A DNA stretch of 51,370 bases from assembly GCA_945865625.1 (NCBI GenBank), contig CAMBFD010000007.1:1-51370 (forward strand), given 5' to 3'. The DNA comes from Chitinophaga pinensis. GTDB lineage: Bacteria; Bacteroidota; Bacteroidia; NS11-12g; UBA955. This document shows positions 29,901 through 36,485 of the stretch, piece after piece. Within the stretch, counting starts at the first letter, position 1. Each line of letters starts with the position of its first letter. Under the pieces are notes generated by a model. The model did not search any database. It worked only from the letters and a program-made list of their open reading frames with translations, and was not told the origin of the DNA. A program made the translations under genes and the position numbers.

Positions 29901-30523
29901 TTAACAATCCAAAATTAAGTTCTACGATACAAGATTTAATTTCGCCAATTATCATCAATTTAAAGGAAACCAAAAAATCAGATTCTAAAATTAAAAGTGA
30001 AATTGACAATGGCACCAGATTTGTCACAACACTTTGTGGTTTAATGATGTTATCTCCATTTTTTGCCACTTTATTTAGGAGGATGGGCTTATTAGAGAAA
30101 AATGAATTTGTAAGTGAAAAAGAACAACTTAAAGCTTATAAAGTGCTCATGGCTATTCCTAAAATAGATGAAGAGCAGGTCTATGAATATCAAGACTTAA
30201 TTCCAAGAATTATTACAGGAATTGCACCAGAAGATACAATTAATTATATACCAGAATTAACAGAAGAAGAACTCGCGGAGATTCGAAATTTCTTAGGCGC
30301 AGTTATTTCTCAATGGCCAGTTATGGCGAATGCAACTGTAAGAGGGTTTATTGAATCATTTTTAGTGAGGGACGGAAAAGTTTGGAAAGAAGGAAGCCTT
30401 TGGAAAATAGAAGTGAATGGGCATGGTGCGGATATCGTTCTTCAAACATTGACATGGGGATTTTCAACCATGAAATTTCCATGGACGCCGTATATGATAG
30501 AAACCAATTGGTTAGCTCCTTAA
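23963..30523 (+). CDS. Giant CIS tape-measure-type protein (Afp14-like)
   Basis: A 2186-residue, largely helical protein rich in Asn, Gln, Ile, Lys and Glu. The N-terminus (LKIDEFEIILEGVDDQWLKH) and C-terminus (TTLCGLMMLSPFFATLFRRM; LTWGFSTMKFPWTPYMIETN) match the family called contractile injection system tape measure protein. It overlaps the baseplate gene and is last in the operon. Afp14 is about 760 residues, so this protein is nearly three times longer, the extra length being low-complexity helix. The ATG at 23963 agrees with the family N-terminus. The gene ends in a four-base tail overlap with the TPR lipoprotein. Confidence 0.87.
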   Translation: MKSTLKIDEFEIILEGVDDQWLKHNHRYIVEAIIAAFEPFDHREFNENVINELVIELPKSHSFNQFLDDLLHKLRSEIVDKNVIRKGENETSVLPKPISNWQTIENLYDRLKNQSGSNSNLYQQTLNEILSLVKTNEQLIWEFIAKLDLPKQFLEKFKSWILVEKINPNLIILWMGSFIEIQKKNQHESPDAILLKIIYQSVYNQNQQGLTIANLQNAFVKQLLKIPNQSPEETVEYQSSIGDLKNIFSSYFNEYDVIKNLINIDFIEKIIQLNTTNQSLSKSKQKIEILMFFAALKIANSLNITQYAQLIEALNQAYSISNKGQFNEQFILQIFKQYLPTNQHNILASLFEMTFEETKLFNLNNDIETSIVQLFTKIERFVFDNKNEINENSISVKENTFNNNFKLTQEYIIEQIIQFNFFKTWPEEINFLKPILQQYFTQLLTNNKNTFEFNQLPFPISATGEIAFKELANILNKILKIKSKNPTQFQNLLFEYATVINLLILNLLDFQQPKFLDPSTENKDKNDSTSFKKDTKDKFQNLKKLNETAIPFNEYFGKSPDNESTFENKIQQVKETLSKEIITHIEQLKIQNTSEIELEIFTNQELRLWESFINLIEANEINTHKLKEQLANFESAFQIISEFWLTQQNSNQPNEIQNKFNVLKSLSEILEIKLHSIFTLKSSINQEIIASQIFKHPLTLKLFSYVESLEQRKTDISNPVLMNQIDGIQSIVLLESIKVILFDLLNQFVLNRANDVTLKIALSNLPKTDSSATIRSLVTEINEIELAIKLIRDSIQFKVPNKYKEINLNRNELKKVSESNLTLNEQETLFSILNVQISDILQQELESNTLKVNNIELQTAVELNQINELIQIQNNVRNRNIIDMVDSLNNVDQQFNDVEIIKKWNLQEGINRENKNVIPILIGEIILKIRATWFNYLNKFAVNNEQTILISKQLNWFNQFIEQNIVLNIQPAQNELIQKYIREIEASNLQKYELKEHLYIQNIFNLILQFIEQNDRIKIETTQILGNKFVKNLTKITSIFQSALEIHNQVLSIVIIQNYAQRSEIDIATESKNIIQKIFHSPINETSEWTPKNIWFQTENKIPIASIFNDQEIWRILFHEKSDAIYVQNESNVITPIWKQSEHLKMLLKHPDSKKWMVELSKNKGEGFMDLASTLSMDAILEAHQEKYKAPNHITLNIQSLLVDLKTILSDNAILEFYQFSKFQILQTQAPLSKIYLSQIYYLSYLSVSSKKTIPEISQFAKLIFEKLELNNNEKGIIQKFINEKLPSQSSIENIENDRISVEEIAIQKSSNKIDSKSTRTNEMNIDDVQYFKLSNQTKEYLIKHLLKYPSIGETELIDQIQLLLNITLKPKQISFLLRVISIEIWQQLNKVSREKSTQKQESQFLNKVVSNWLRFKLLHFTIKHAYLNVEQWIIESKQILQTVNVSKIDAVHFNWLLFDEKIKSEISEIATNASLFYQFTPENIENVFIQNKNNSIEKALEPELKNKETEEYRTDPIKMIGIENEVFTELIQWKEEINSRINIPQKKAIENQQNKDEYHLELPIQNREPNIMDWEQLNTSENIINSIITILLKEGIQLKIQEKYNEEFIRINQFLSSKAFYRILGNSSVPLQFIGMYYEQFFGYSMGLIEEDWKGFVQPKKSHLLVEKLRLIREGDSLASKDESWFEKLLNFTEYEEGKSILGVQDFNLILIEIQNVIQQKLTTTKFNNAHESLKENWIQHLIFFKILQFKSNPDSIGSFYAILESDQTQNDKWIHQISDHILFDINVEYDFWIENLSRFGNYFEESNIIALFQLSESLKLINSEIKLSIEDILAETLRMSENRPFDVAISNVFIPKLVPLFYENHLSKTTQFRELNLLSLILSERNTISSKPQEISKDEIITLDELFKEFNSEENLNIDPEILKEISLIIGKNLDETSRWILHELAQSSAKKLNEFAQKIHETHQSEVKIKTYYQSIINNPKLSSTIQDLISPIIINLKETKKSDSKIKSEIDNGTRFVTTLCGLMMLSPFFATLFRRMGLLEKNEFVSEKEQLKAYKVLMAIPKIDEEQVYEYQDLIPRIITGIAPEDTINYIPELTEEELAEIRNFLGAVISQWPVMANATVRGFIESFLVRDGKVWKEGSLWKIEVNGHGADIVLQTLTWGFSTMKFPWTPYMIETNWLAP

Positions 30524-31650
30524 GATTTAGTTGGCAAAATGGCTTCCGAAGTTTCTTTTTTCCATAAATTTTTGCCCCTAGCCTTTTCTCTGTCATCAAT
30601 CGAACCTTTGAAATCTCCAAACTGAGCTTTCAATTTAGATCTTAACATGTAGGCCTCAGAATAATTAGGGCGCAATGCAATAGCATCAGTTAACTCAACA
30701 ACAGCAGTTGCACTATCGCCGAGCGACATTAAATTGCTGGCCAAATAATAATGATACTCTGGAATAGAGTCGGCAATCTTAGCTACCTGAAGATAAATTT
30801 CATTTGCCTTATCAAATCTCTCCATTCCATCGAAAGCTCTGGCTCTGTTCAAAATTAAACCAATATTATTTGGCTGTTGTTGCAATCCTTTCTCAGCAAA
30901 AGAAGCCGCCATTGCACTTTCATCGATGTATAAGTAATATTCTGAATACACAGCAAAAACCTGAGGATTGTCGTTTGAATAATTCCTTGCATAATCTAAA
31001 TTAATTTTGCAGGAATCTGTATTGTCTAAAATCAAATAATTTTTAGATTTAATAAGATACGCCTCCCAACGAGTTTGATTTTTATGGAGAATTTTATTAC
31101 AATCAACTATACTTGCGCGGTAATTTTCCATTTCAAATAGTGCACTGGCACGACTTAATAAAACAATTTGGTTGGTATCATTTTTTTGAACACATTGATT
31201 CAGAAATTTCAATCCTTTATCAAATTCTTTTTTACGCACATAAAGCATTCCAAGCTCCAACCATGAATCGTATTCAGTTTCTTTATCAACTTGCGCAGAC
31301 TGGAAATCGAATTCTGCAGATTTTAAATCAGACTGAAAAAAATACGATTTCCCTCTATACAAATATGCCTTACCATACATTGGATCAACTTCAATTGCAC
31401 GAGAAAATAATTCAATTGCCTGAGGGTAAAGTTTTTGTTTATATACAATAATTCCTTTGTTAAAATAGGCTTCTTTACAATTAGGATAAAGTGTAATTAT
31501 TTTATCATAGATTTTAACAGCTTCTTCCGTTTTGCCTTTTTGGAAAAGTAAAGAAGCCATGTCTAGCAAACTTTCTTCGCTGCCTTGCCCACAACCAAGG
31601 AGCATCATGCTTAAAAATAAAGTGCCCAAAATGCGATGTATGGATTTCAT
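30520..31650 (-). CDS. TPR-repeat lipoprotein
   Basis: A 376-residue protein. I choose ATG 31650 (MKSIHRILGTLFLSMMLLGC) because it gives a signal peptide with lipobox LLGC; the longer frame to 31746 adds an unlikely polar N-terminus. About eight tetratricopeptide repeats follow, for example AVKIYDKIITLYPNCKEAYF, then AIELFSRAIEVDPMYGKAYL and AVVELTDAIALRPNYSEAYM. It would be tethered to a membrane facing the periplasm and act as a protein-binding scaffold. It is convergent with the CIS operon, so a link to the particle is only positional. Confidence 0.85.
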   Translation of the reverse strand: MKSIHRILGTLFLSMMLLGCGQGSEESLLDMASLLFQKGKTEEAVKIYDKIITLYPNCKEAYFNKGIIVYKQKLYPQAIELFSRAIEVDPMYGKAYLYRGKSYFFQSDLKSAEFDFQSAQVDKETEYDSWLELGMLYVRKKEFDKGLKFLNQCVQKNDTNQIVLLSRASALFEMENYRASIVDCNKILHKNQTRWEAYLIKSKNYLILDNTDSCKINLDYARNYSNDNPQVFAVYSEYYLYIDESAMAASFAEKGLQQQPNNIGLILNRARAFDGMERFDKANEIYLQVAKIADSIPEYHYYLASNLMSLGDSATAVVELTDAIALRPNYSEAYMLRSKLKAQFGDFKGSIDDREKARGKNLWKKETSEAILPTKS

Positions 31651-31718
31651 TAATTTTTTTGTGGGATAATTGTGGATATCTATGTATTGTTCGAAATTTC
31701 TCTTAACTTCGCACGAAT

Positions 31719-33623
31719 ATGCGACAAATAAAGAATAAAATTCCATTTGGAATGATAATTTTTATCAAAGGCCTCGCACTGTCCATTATTTTATACATGG
31801 GTATGTCGGTTGCATATGGACAAGACAAACCAACTCCTCCACCTTCAAAACTAGAAGAGGGAAAAGGGAAGGTAGGAAAATTAAAGGCGTTTATTAAAGA
31901 TTCAATTCCTACCTACACCGACGAGTTTGGCAATTACCTGAAATCATTTTTAGATTATCAGAATCGTTTAGATTATTTAGATGGTGTAAACAATATAAAA
32001 CCAAAAAGAAAACCTTCAAATAAAGCCCAAAGAATTATTGATTTAGAAAGTCAGATTGCAAAACCTCCAATGACTGATAAAGAATGGACGGGCAGAGAAA
32101 TAACTCCATACAATGAATCAAAAAGGAGAAAATCAATGTCTAAAGAAGTTTATGGTTTTCATGGATTTTGGGAAGGTAATAAATTTGAAAAGTATGATTT
32201 TAATGCTTTAAGTAGGGTTGGATATATTGGTTACGATATTAACCCAAAAAATGGAAGTTACACCAGTATACACAATTGGAAAACAACAAATTTACATAAA
32301 AGAGCTGCTCAATACGATGTTGATGTTGATTTGGTTGCCAACTTAAGGGGGTCTAAAAATATTCACGACTTTTTATTTCAAGCCGGCGGTGAGAAAGTAT
32401 GGAATGCATTTGCAGACTCTGTTATTCACCTTTTAAATGCACAAAACGCAGATGGTTTGGTCTTGGATTTTTATCAATTAGCACCTGCAGATAATGCACG
32501 ATTTATTGAATTTTTAAGGGTTGTCAAATATAGATTGAATGAAGCCTCTGCTCGTTTTGAACTGTCGCTAGCACTACCGCCAATTGATTATGACAAAGCT
32601 TATCACTTGAAAGAGGGATATAATTTAATAGACCGTTTTTTAATTTATGCCTTTGACTATAATAACTTCTCTGGCGACAATTGTGGGCCAACTGCCCCGC
32701 TTGTTTCGAGTAAAGCTGATCAAAATTCAATCGATAAAACTTTTAATAGTTATGTTTCATTAGGCATTAAACCGGAGAACATTGTGATTGTTTTGGGATT
32801 GTATGGTCAACAATGGGGCATGCTAAAAGCTGATCCATATAACCAAGCTTCAAAATATACTAAATCTGTTTCTTTTTTTGATTTTGAAGAAGATTATAGC
32901 AACAGAATAAAGCCCGTATTAGACAATACGGTGTTGCAAAACTATGTTACATTTTCAGATCAAGCTGGAAATTGGTTTATTACTTGGGCCGATAATGTTA
33001 TGTCGCTTTCGTTAAAATGCGATTACGTGAACAATAAAAACATTAAAGGCATCGGATTTTGGGAACTTGGGAATTCAATTTCTGGAGATCAAAATACTCA
33101 AAAGTTTTGGCCCTTAATTTATAAGAAGTTCGCACTCCCTGAGGCCAATGTGCCGAGAGAAATATCAGAAGATTATTCAGAGATCCCAAATTCTAACATT
33201 GATTCCATTTTATCTGTGAATCAAGCCTTAATTATGTCTGCAGTAGATTTAGCTGAAAATCCATTCCTACCAGATAGACCGGATAGATCTCAATTGACAA
33301 AAATAAAGTCATTTGGCTACCAATATAAAGAAATAATTAAAGCCATTGGTATGTTCTTTACCATTCTTACCTTTTGTGCAGTGATCGCACTCATTGTTGC
33401 AATGTTTGATGAAAAAGTTAGAATGCTCTTATTTTATGATCAAGCATTTCTATTTTTAATTCCAGGAATTATGTTGGTAATTACAGTAACACTGCGCTTG
33501 CTCGGAGTGATTTGGAATTCTGAAATGGAATTTATAATTGGTGGGTTATTTGGAATTGCATGTCATTATTTTCTTCAAACATACATGAACAAACGTTCTC
33601 AAATTGATGATGAAACACCTTAA
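31719..33623 (+). CDS. Membrane-anchored GH18-like protein lacking catalytic residues
   Basis: A 634-residue protein with an N-terminal signal or anchor (10-35, ending VAYGQ), a linker, a GH18 chitinase-like TIM-barrel domain (about 143-475), and three C-terminal membrane helices (about 545-567, 577-597, 603-622). Barrel strands YGFHGFWEG, RVGYIGYDIN, DGLVLDFYQL, FELSLALPP and GIGFWELGN fit GH18. The catalytic DGxDxDxE signature reads DGLVLDFY (245-252): the glutamate is replaced by Tyr252 and the first inner Asp by Val248. It is probably a glycan-binding, not hydrolysing, protein facing the periplasm. It is followed at 17-bp overlap or less by a lipoprotein gene. Confidence 0.7.
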   Translation: MRQIKNKIPFGMIIFIKGLALSIILYMGMSVAYGQDKPTPPPSKLEEGKGKVGKLKAFIKDSIPTYTDEFGNYLKSFLDYQNRLDYLDGVNNIKPKRKPSNKAQRIIDLESQIAKPPMTDKEWTGREITPYNESKRRKSMSKEVYGFHGFWEGNKFEKYDFNALSRVGYIGYDINPKNGSYTSIHNWKTTNLHKRAAQYDVDVDLVANLRGSKNIHDFLFQAGGEKVWNAFADSVIHLLNAQNADGLVLDFYQLAPADNARFIEFLRVVKYRLNEASARFELSLALPPIDYDKAYHLKEGYNLIDRFLIYAFDYNNFSGDNCGPTAPLVSSKADQNSIDKTFNSYVSLGIKPENIVIVLGLYGQQWGMLKADPYNQASKYTKSVSFFDFEEDYSNRIKPVLDNTVLQNYVTFSDQAGNWFITWADNVMSLSLKCDYVNNKNIKGIGFWELGNSISGDQNTQKFWPLIYKKFALPEANVPREISEDYSEIPNSNIDSILSVNQALIMSAVDLAENPFLPDRPDRSQLTKIKSFGYQYKEIIKAIGMFFTILTFCAVIALIVAMFDEKVRMLLFYDQAFLFLIPGIMLVITVTLRLLGVIWNSEMEFIIGGLFGIACHYFLQTYMNKRSQIDDETP

Positions 33624-34155
33624 AATTGCATTTCTATTTTTTATCTTACCCTTAACATTTATTTCTTGTTCAAGAAAGAATTTCTCTCAGGAATTCATGA
33701 ATAGATATATTACCGACACAAACTGGTTGTACCAAATGTCTTATAGCCCATCTTCTAATTTTATATTGCAATATGGACAACGTGAAATACAATTCAATCA
33801 ACTGGGCGGTTCGTATCTGATTAAAAGGAATAGGGTCATCGATGAATATATATTCACTCCTCTTTCGAGAGGTCAGCTCACATATTATTCAAAAGATTTG
33901 GTAAAAGTGCGATTTTCAGATTCTGCTAATTGCGAGTTAACATTTGTTAGAAATGCTAAACAAGACGAATATTATTTAACTCCAGATTCTATAGTTTCGG
34001 ATCGATTCATCATCAATTACATGAATAAAACATGCATAAGCGATGAAACAAATCCCGACATCAAATTAAAGGTTCAAGGAATAGAAATTACCGAAGTAAA
34101 GAAAAATAGAATGCTTCAATCGGGCGCTTCGCCTAAGGGGAAACCTCAAAATTAA
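33607..34155 (+). CDS. Small lipoprotein coupled to the GH18-like gene
   Basis: A 182-residue protein with a signal peptide and lipobox LTFISC, from ATG 33607 or 33610. The mature part is beta-rich with no recognised domain (FILQYGQREIQFNQLGGSYL; LVKVRFSDSANCELTFV). It begins inside the end of the GH18-like gene, so the two are co-translated and may form an envelope complex. Its end overlaps the next, convergent transporter gene by four bases. Confidence 0.75.
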   Translation: MMKHLKIAFLFFILPLTFISCSRKNFSQEFMNRYITDTNWLYQMSYSPSSNFILQYGQREIQFNQLGGSYLIKRNRVIDEYIFTPLSRGQLTYYSKDLVKVRFSDSANCELTFVRNAKQDEYYLTPDSIVSDRFIINYMNKTCISDETNPDIKLKVQGIEITEVKKNRMLQSGASPKGKPQN

Positions 34156-36485
34156 CTCAAGGTAAACGGCATTAAATTGTCTAAATGATTTTCGATATAG
34201 TTTTCAAAATCGGCTTTCGTAATTTTCACACCTTTCGTATTTTCTAATTGATTCAACCAATCACAGAACAATTCAACTTTAGCAAATGTTTCTCGGGTAT
34301 TTCTATAGTCAAGTGACTTCTCGAATACCTCAATCAGATTTCCTAAAGTAGATACTTTCGGTGAAACTGCAGCCCTCAAGCAGTTCATTGTTGAAGTTTC
34401 AAATGATGCCAAATATTCAGCGTGTACTTTTCTCGAATTTAACACTCTCAAAGCCCAAAACTTGACCGAAATAGGCAGCTGAGAAAAGTCCCTCATTGCA
34501 ATATCCTTCAATCTATCGTCGCTTGAAAATCTGTTTGCGGGGATAAATTGACGCCACATCTCAATTTTCTTTTCTATGGTATTATTCTCAAAAACAGGCA
34601 ATAAATATGGTTTAATTAATTGTGGCAAAATTGTGTCTAAGAGCTCCATTGCGAATTGAGAATCGTCGGCGTCAGCATCTGAATTATAAATCAACTTAGA
34701 AATGATTTGCATTTCTTTAGGACTATATTGCCAAGCGAGCAATTTAAACAGTTGATTGATCAATAGTTTCCTAGTTTGAATTAAGCTTAGATATAAATAA
34801 TACTCTGTAATTGTTCTTCCTTTGATATCGTCTATTGTTAAATCAACCCAAACCAAAGATTCGCCTAAATTCATAAGCATTACATTGTATTTGGTCTCTA
34901 ATTTTTCAGATAATTCAACATCTTGTTGCTTGTTTTTAGATAATACTTCAGATTTCAAGATTAGCGGAGCGGCGAGCCCCATTTCTAAAATATCCTCATA
35001 ATTCAAATTGCCTTCATCAATTCTTTTAACCGCATTAATTTGATTGACCAAAGATGGCAGCCATAACTTTTTAATGACTTCTTTGGTATTTAATGACTGG
35101 GTAATTAAATCCGTATTTACAAAATTGACATTGGATATATCACTCACTAAATCAACTTTTTGTGAAGCGTCATGAAGGAAATTTGAGAGTCTTCTTTGAT
35201 ATAGTTTCGCTGCATTTTTAACAATGTAAATCCAAAAGAGACCGATAGCAGCAATAGAAACAACTACCTTCATTACAAATCCAATTTTAAGTGCATTTAT
35301 ATCATCCACCCCATTTGCTAAAATTAACAAATACGCGCCACCAATAACTGTTGCAATTTGGGCCACCATACCCTCTAAAGCCGTTTGCAAACCAACTTTT
35401 TCTTCTGGCTTTGCTACTCGAAGCATAATTCTATTTGCTGGTACATCTACTGTGCGGCGAAAAACACGTTCAAACCACTTTAAACTTAAAACAAAAAAGA
35501 ATAATGTCACCACATTTGCTCCATAAACATAGTAAAGTAAAACCGTAAGTAAAGTGGGAATGACCAATACAATTGAGAATATTTGCAACGACTTTTGAGT
35601 TCCTAGATACTTAATTAAGCTAGCAGAAAGTAGCGACCCTAACAACTCACCAAATTTTACCAAAGCAAAAAACACTGAAACAATTTCGGAGGTTTCCCAA
35701 CCGTTTAATTTTGCAATTGACTTTACGGAAATCAGATAAGTATAGTCAACCCAATACAATACGATTACCGAGATGGAAGTAGAAATAATAATGAGCCTAA
35801 AAAAAGGCATATTCCAAAGCGAGTGAACACTAATTTTGTTGGATAATGAATAGGTTGATTTGCTACCAGATGTATTGAGATAACCCAAAACACTTAAAAA
35901 TAATAAAGGAATAATTGAAATACCAGCCACAATAAACAATTCCGAAGAACCAAATAAATCAATCAATGTGGGAGCTGTAAGGAATGCAAAAATTGCAGCA
36001 ATCGTTTCACCGACTCCCAATTTAGCCAACCATTGTTTGCCTTTTTGAATGCCTAAAATTTGAAAACAACTGGTAGAAATATTCAGTGTAAAAATATTTC
36101 CAAAAGGAATGATAAAGGTAAAGCACAAAACGGCCACAATCTTTTTATCTATAAAATGTCCCTCGATAAAATTCAAATAATAAAGCAAGAGCATTAATGT
36201 ACAAAAAATAAAAATTGTAAACCGTTGGGCAAAATTCGCCCCATAATCGCGTTGAATTCTTTGAAACAATTTAAGCAGTAAAATACCCCCTAATCCGGAG
36301 CTCAAATAAGCAAATGGCAATTCATTAATTGGTAAATTTTTAAGCATCACGCCATAAGCGGCAACAAAGAAAAAAGCACTCGCCAATCCAGTAAAAAATG
36401 ACTGAAAGATAAGTCGCTGCAATAACCAACGCTTTTGTGGATCTAAATCACCAAAAATGAATCTATTTAGGGAGAAGTCATTCAT
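34152..36485 (-). CDS. NTT/MFS-type transporter with large cytosolic helical domain
   Basis: A 777-residue inner-membrane protein. Residues 25-410 hold about twelve membrane helices arranged as in ATP/ADP-translocase-like and MFS carriers; the loop VDVPANRIMLRVAKPEEKVG resembles the equivalent loop of nucleotide transporters. Residues 415-777 form a soluble helical domain, possibly HEAT-like. Its ATG overlaps the stop of the TonB receptor gene (TAATG), so it is translationally coupled to it. The substrate is unknown; a nucleotide or related metabolite is possible by family, not shown. Confidence 0.7.
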   Translation of the reverse strand: MNDFSLNRFIFGDLDPQKRWLLQRLIFQSFFTGLASAFFFVAAYGVMLKNLPINELPFAYLSSGLGGILLLKLFQRIQRDYGANFAQRFTIFIFCTLMLLLYYLNFIEGHFIDKKIVAVLCFTFIIPFGNIFTLNISTSCFQILGIQKGKQWLAKLGVGETIAAIFAFLTAPTLIDLFGSSELFIVAGISIIPLLFLSVLGYLNTSGSKSTYSLSNKISVHSLWNMPFFRLIIISTSISVIVLYWVDYTYLISVKSIAKLNGWETSEIVSVFFALVKFGELLGSLLSASLIKYLGTQKSLQIFSIVLVIPTLLTVLLYYVYGANVVTLFFFVLSLKWFERVFRRTVDVPANRIMLRVAKPEEKVGLQTALEGMVAQIATVIGGAYLLILANGVDDINALKIGFVMKVVVSIAAIGLFWIYIVKNAAKLYQRRLSNFLHDASQKVDLVSDISNVNFVNTDLITQSLNTKEVIKKLWLPSLVNQINAVKRIDEGNLNYEDILEMGLAAPLILKSEVLSKNKQQDVELSEKLETKYNVMLMNLGESLVWVDLTIDDIKGRTITEYYLYLSLIQTRKLLINQLFKLLAWQYSPKEMQIISKLIYNSDADADDSQFAMELLDTILPQLIKPYLLPVFENNTIEKKIEMWRQFIPANRFSSDDRLKDIAMRDFSQLPISVKFWALRVLNSRKVHAEYLASFETSTMNCLRAAVSPKVSTLGNLIEVFEKSLDYRNTRETFAKVELFCDWLNQLENTKGVKITKADFENYIENHLDNLMPFTLS

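Noticed and set aside
8680-30523. Prophage
   Set aside because: No capsid, portal, terminase, lysis or integrase genes; the ATPase, DUF4255 cap and tape-measure family are CIS-specific.
31651-31746. N-terminal extension of the TPR lipoprotein
   Set aside because: It hides the signal peptide and lipobox that begin at ATG 31650 and overlaps the divergent gene start.
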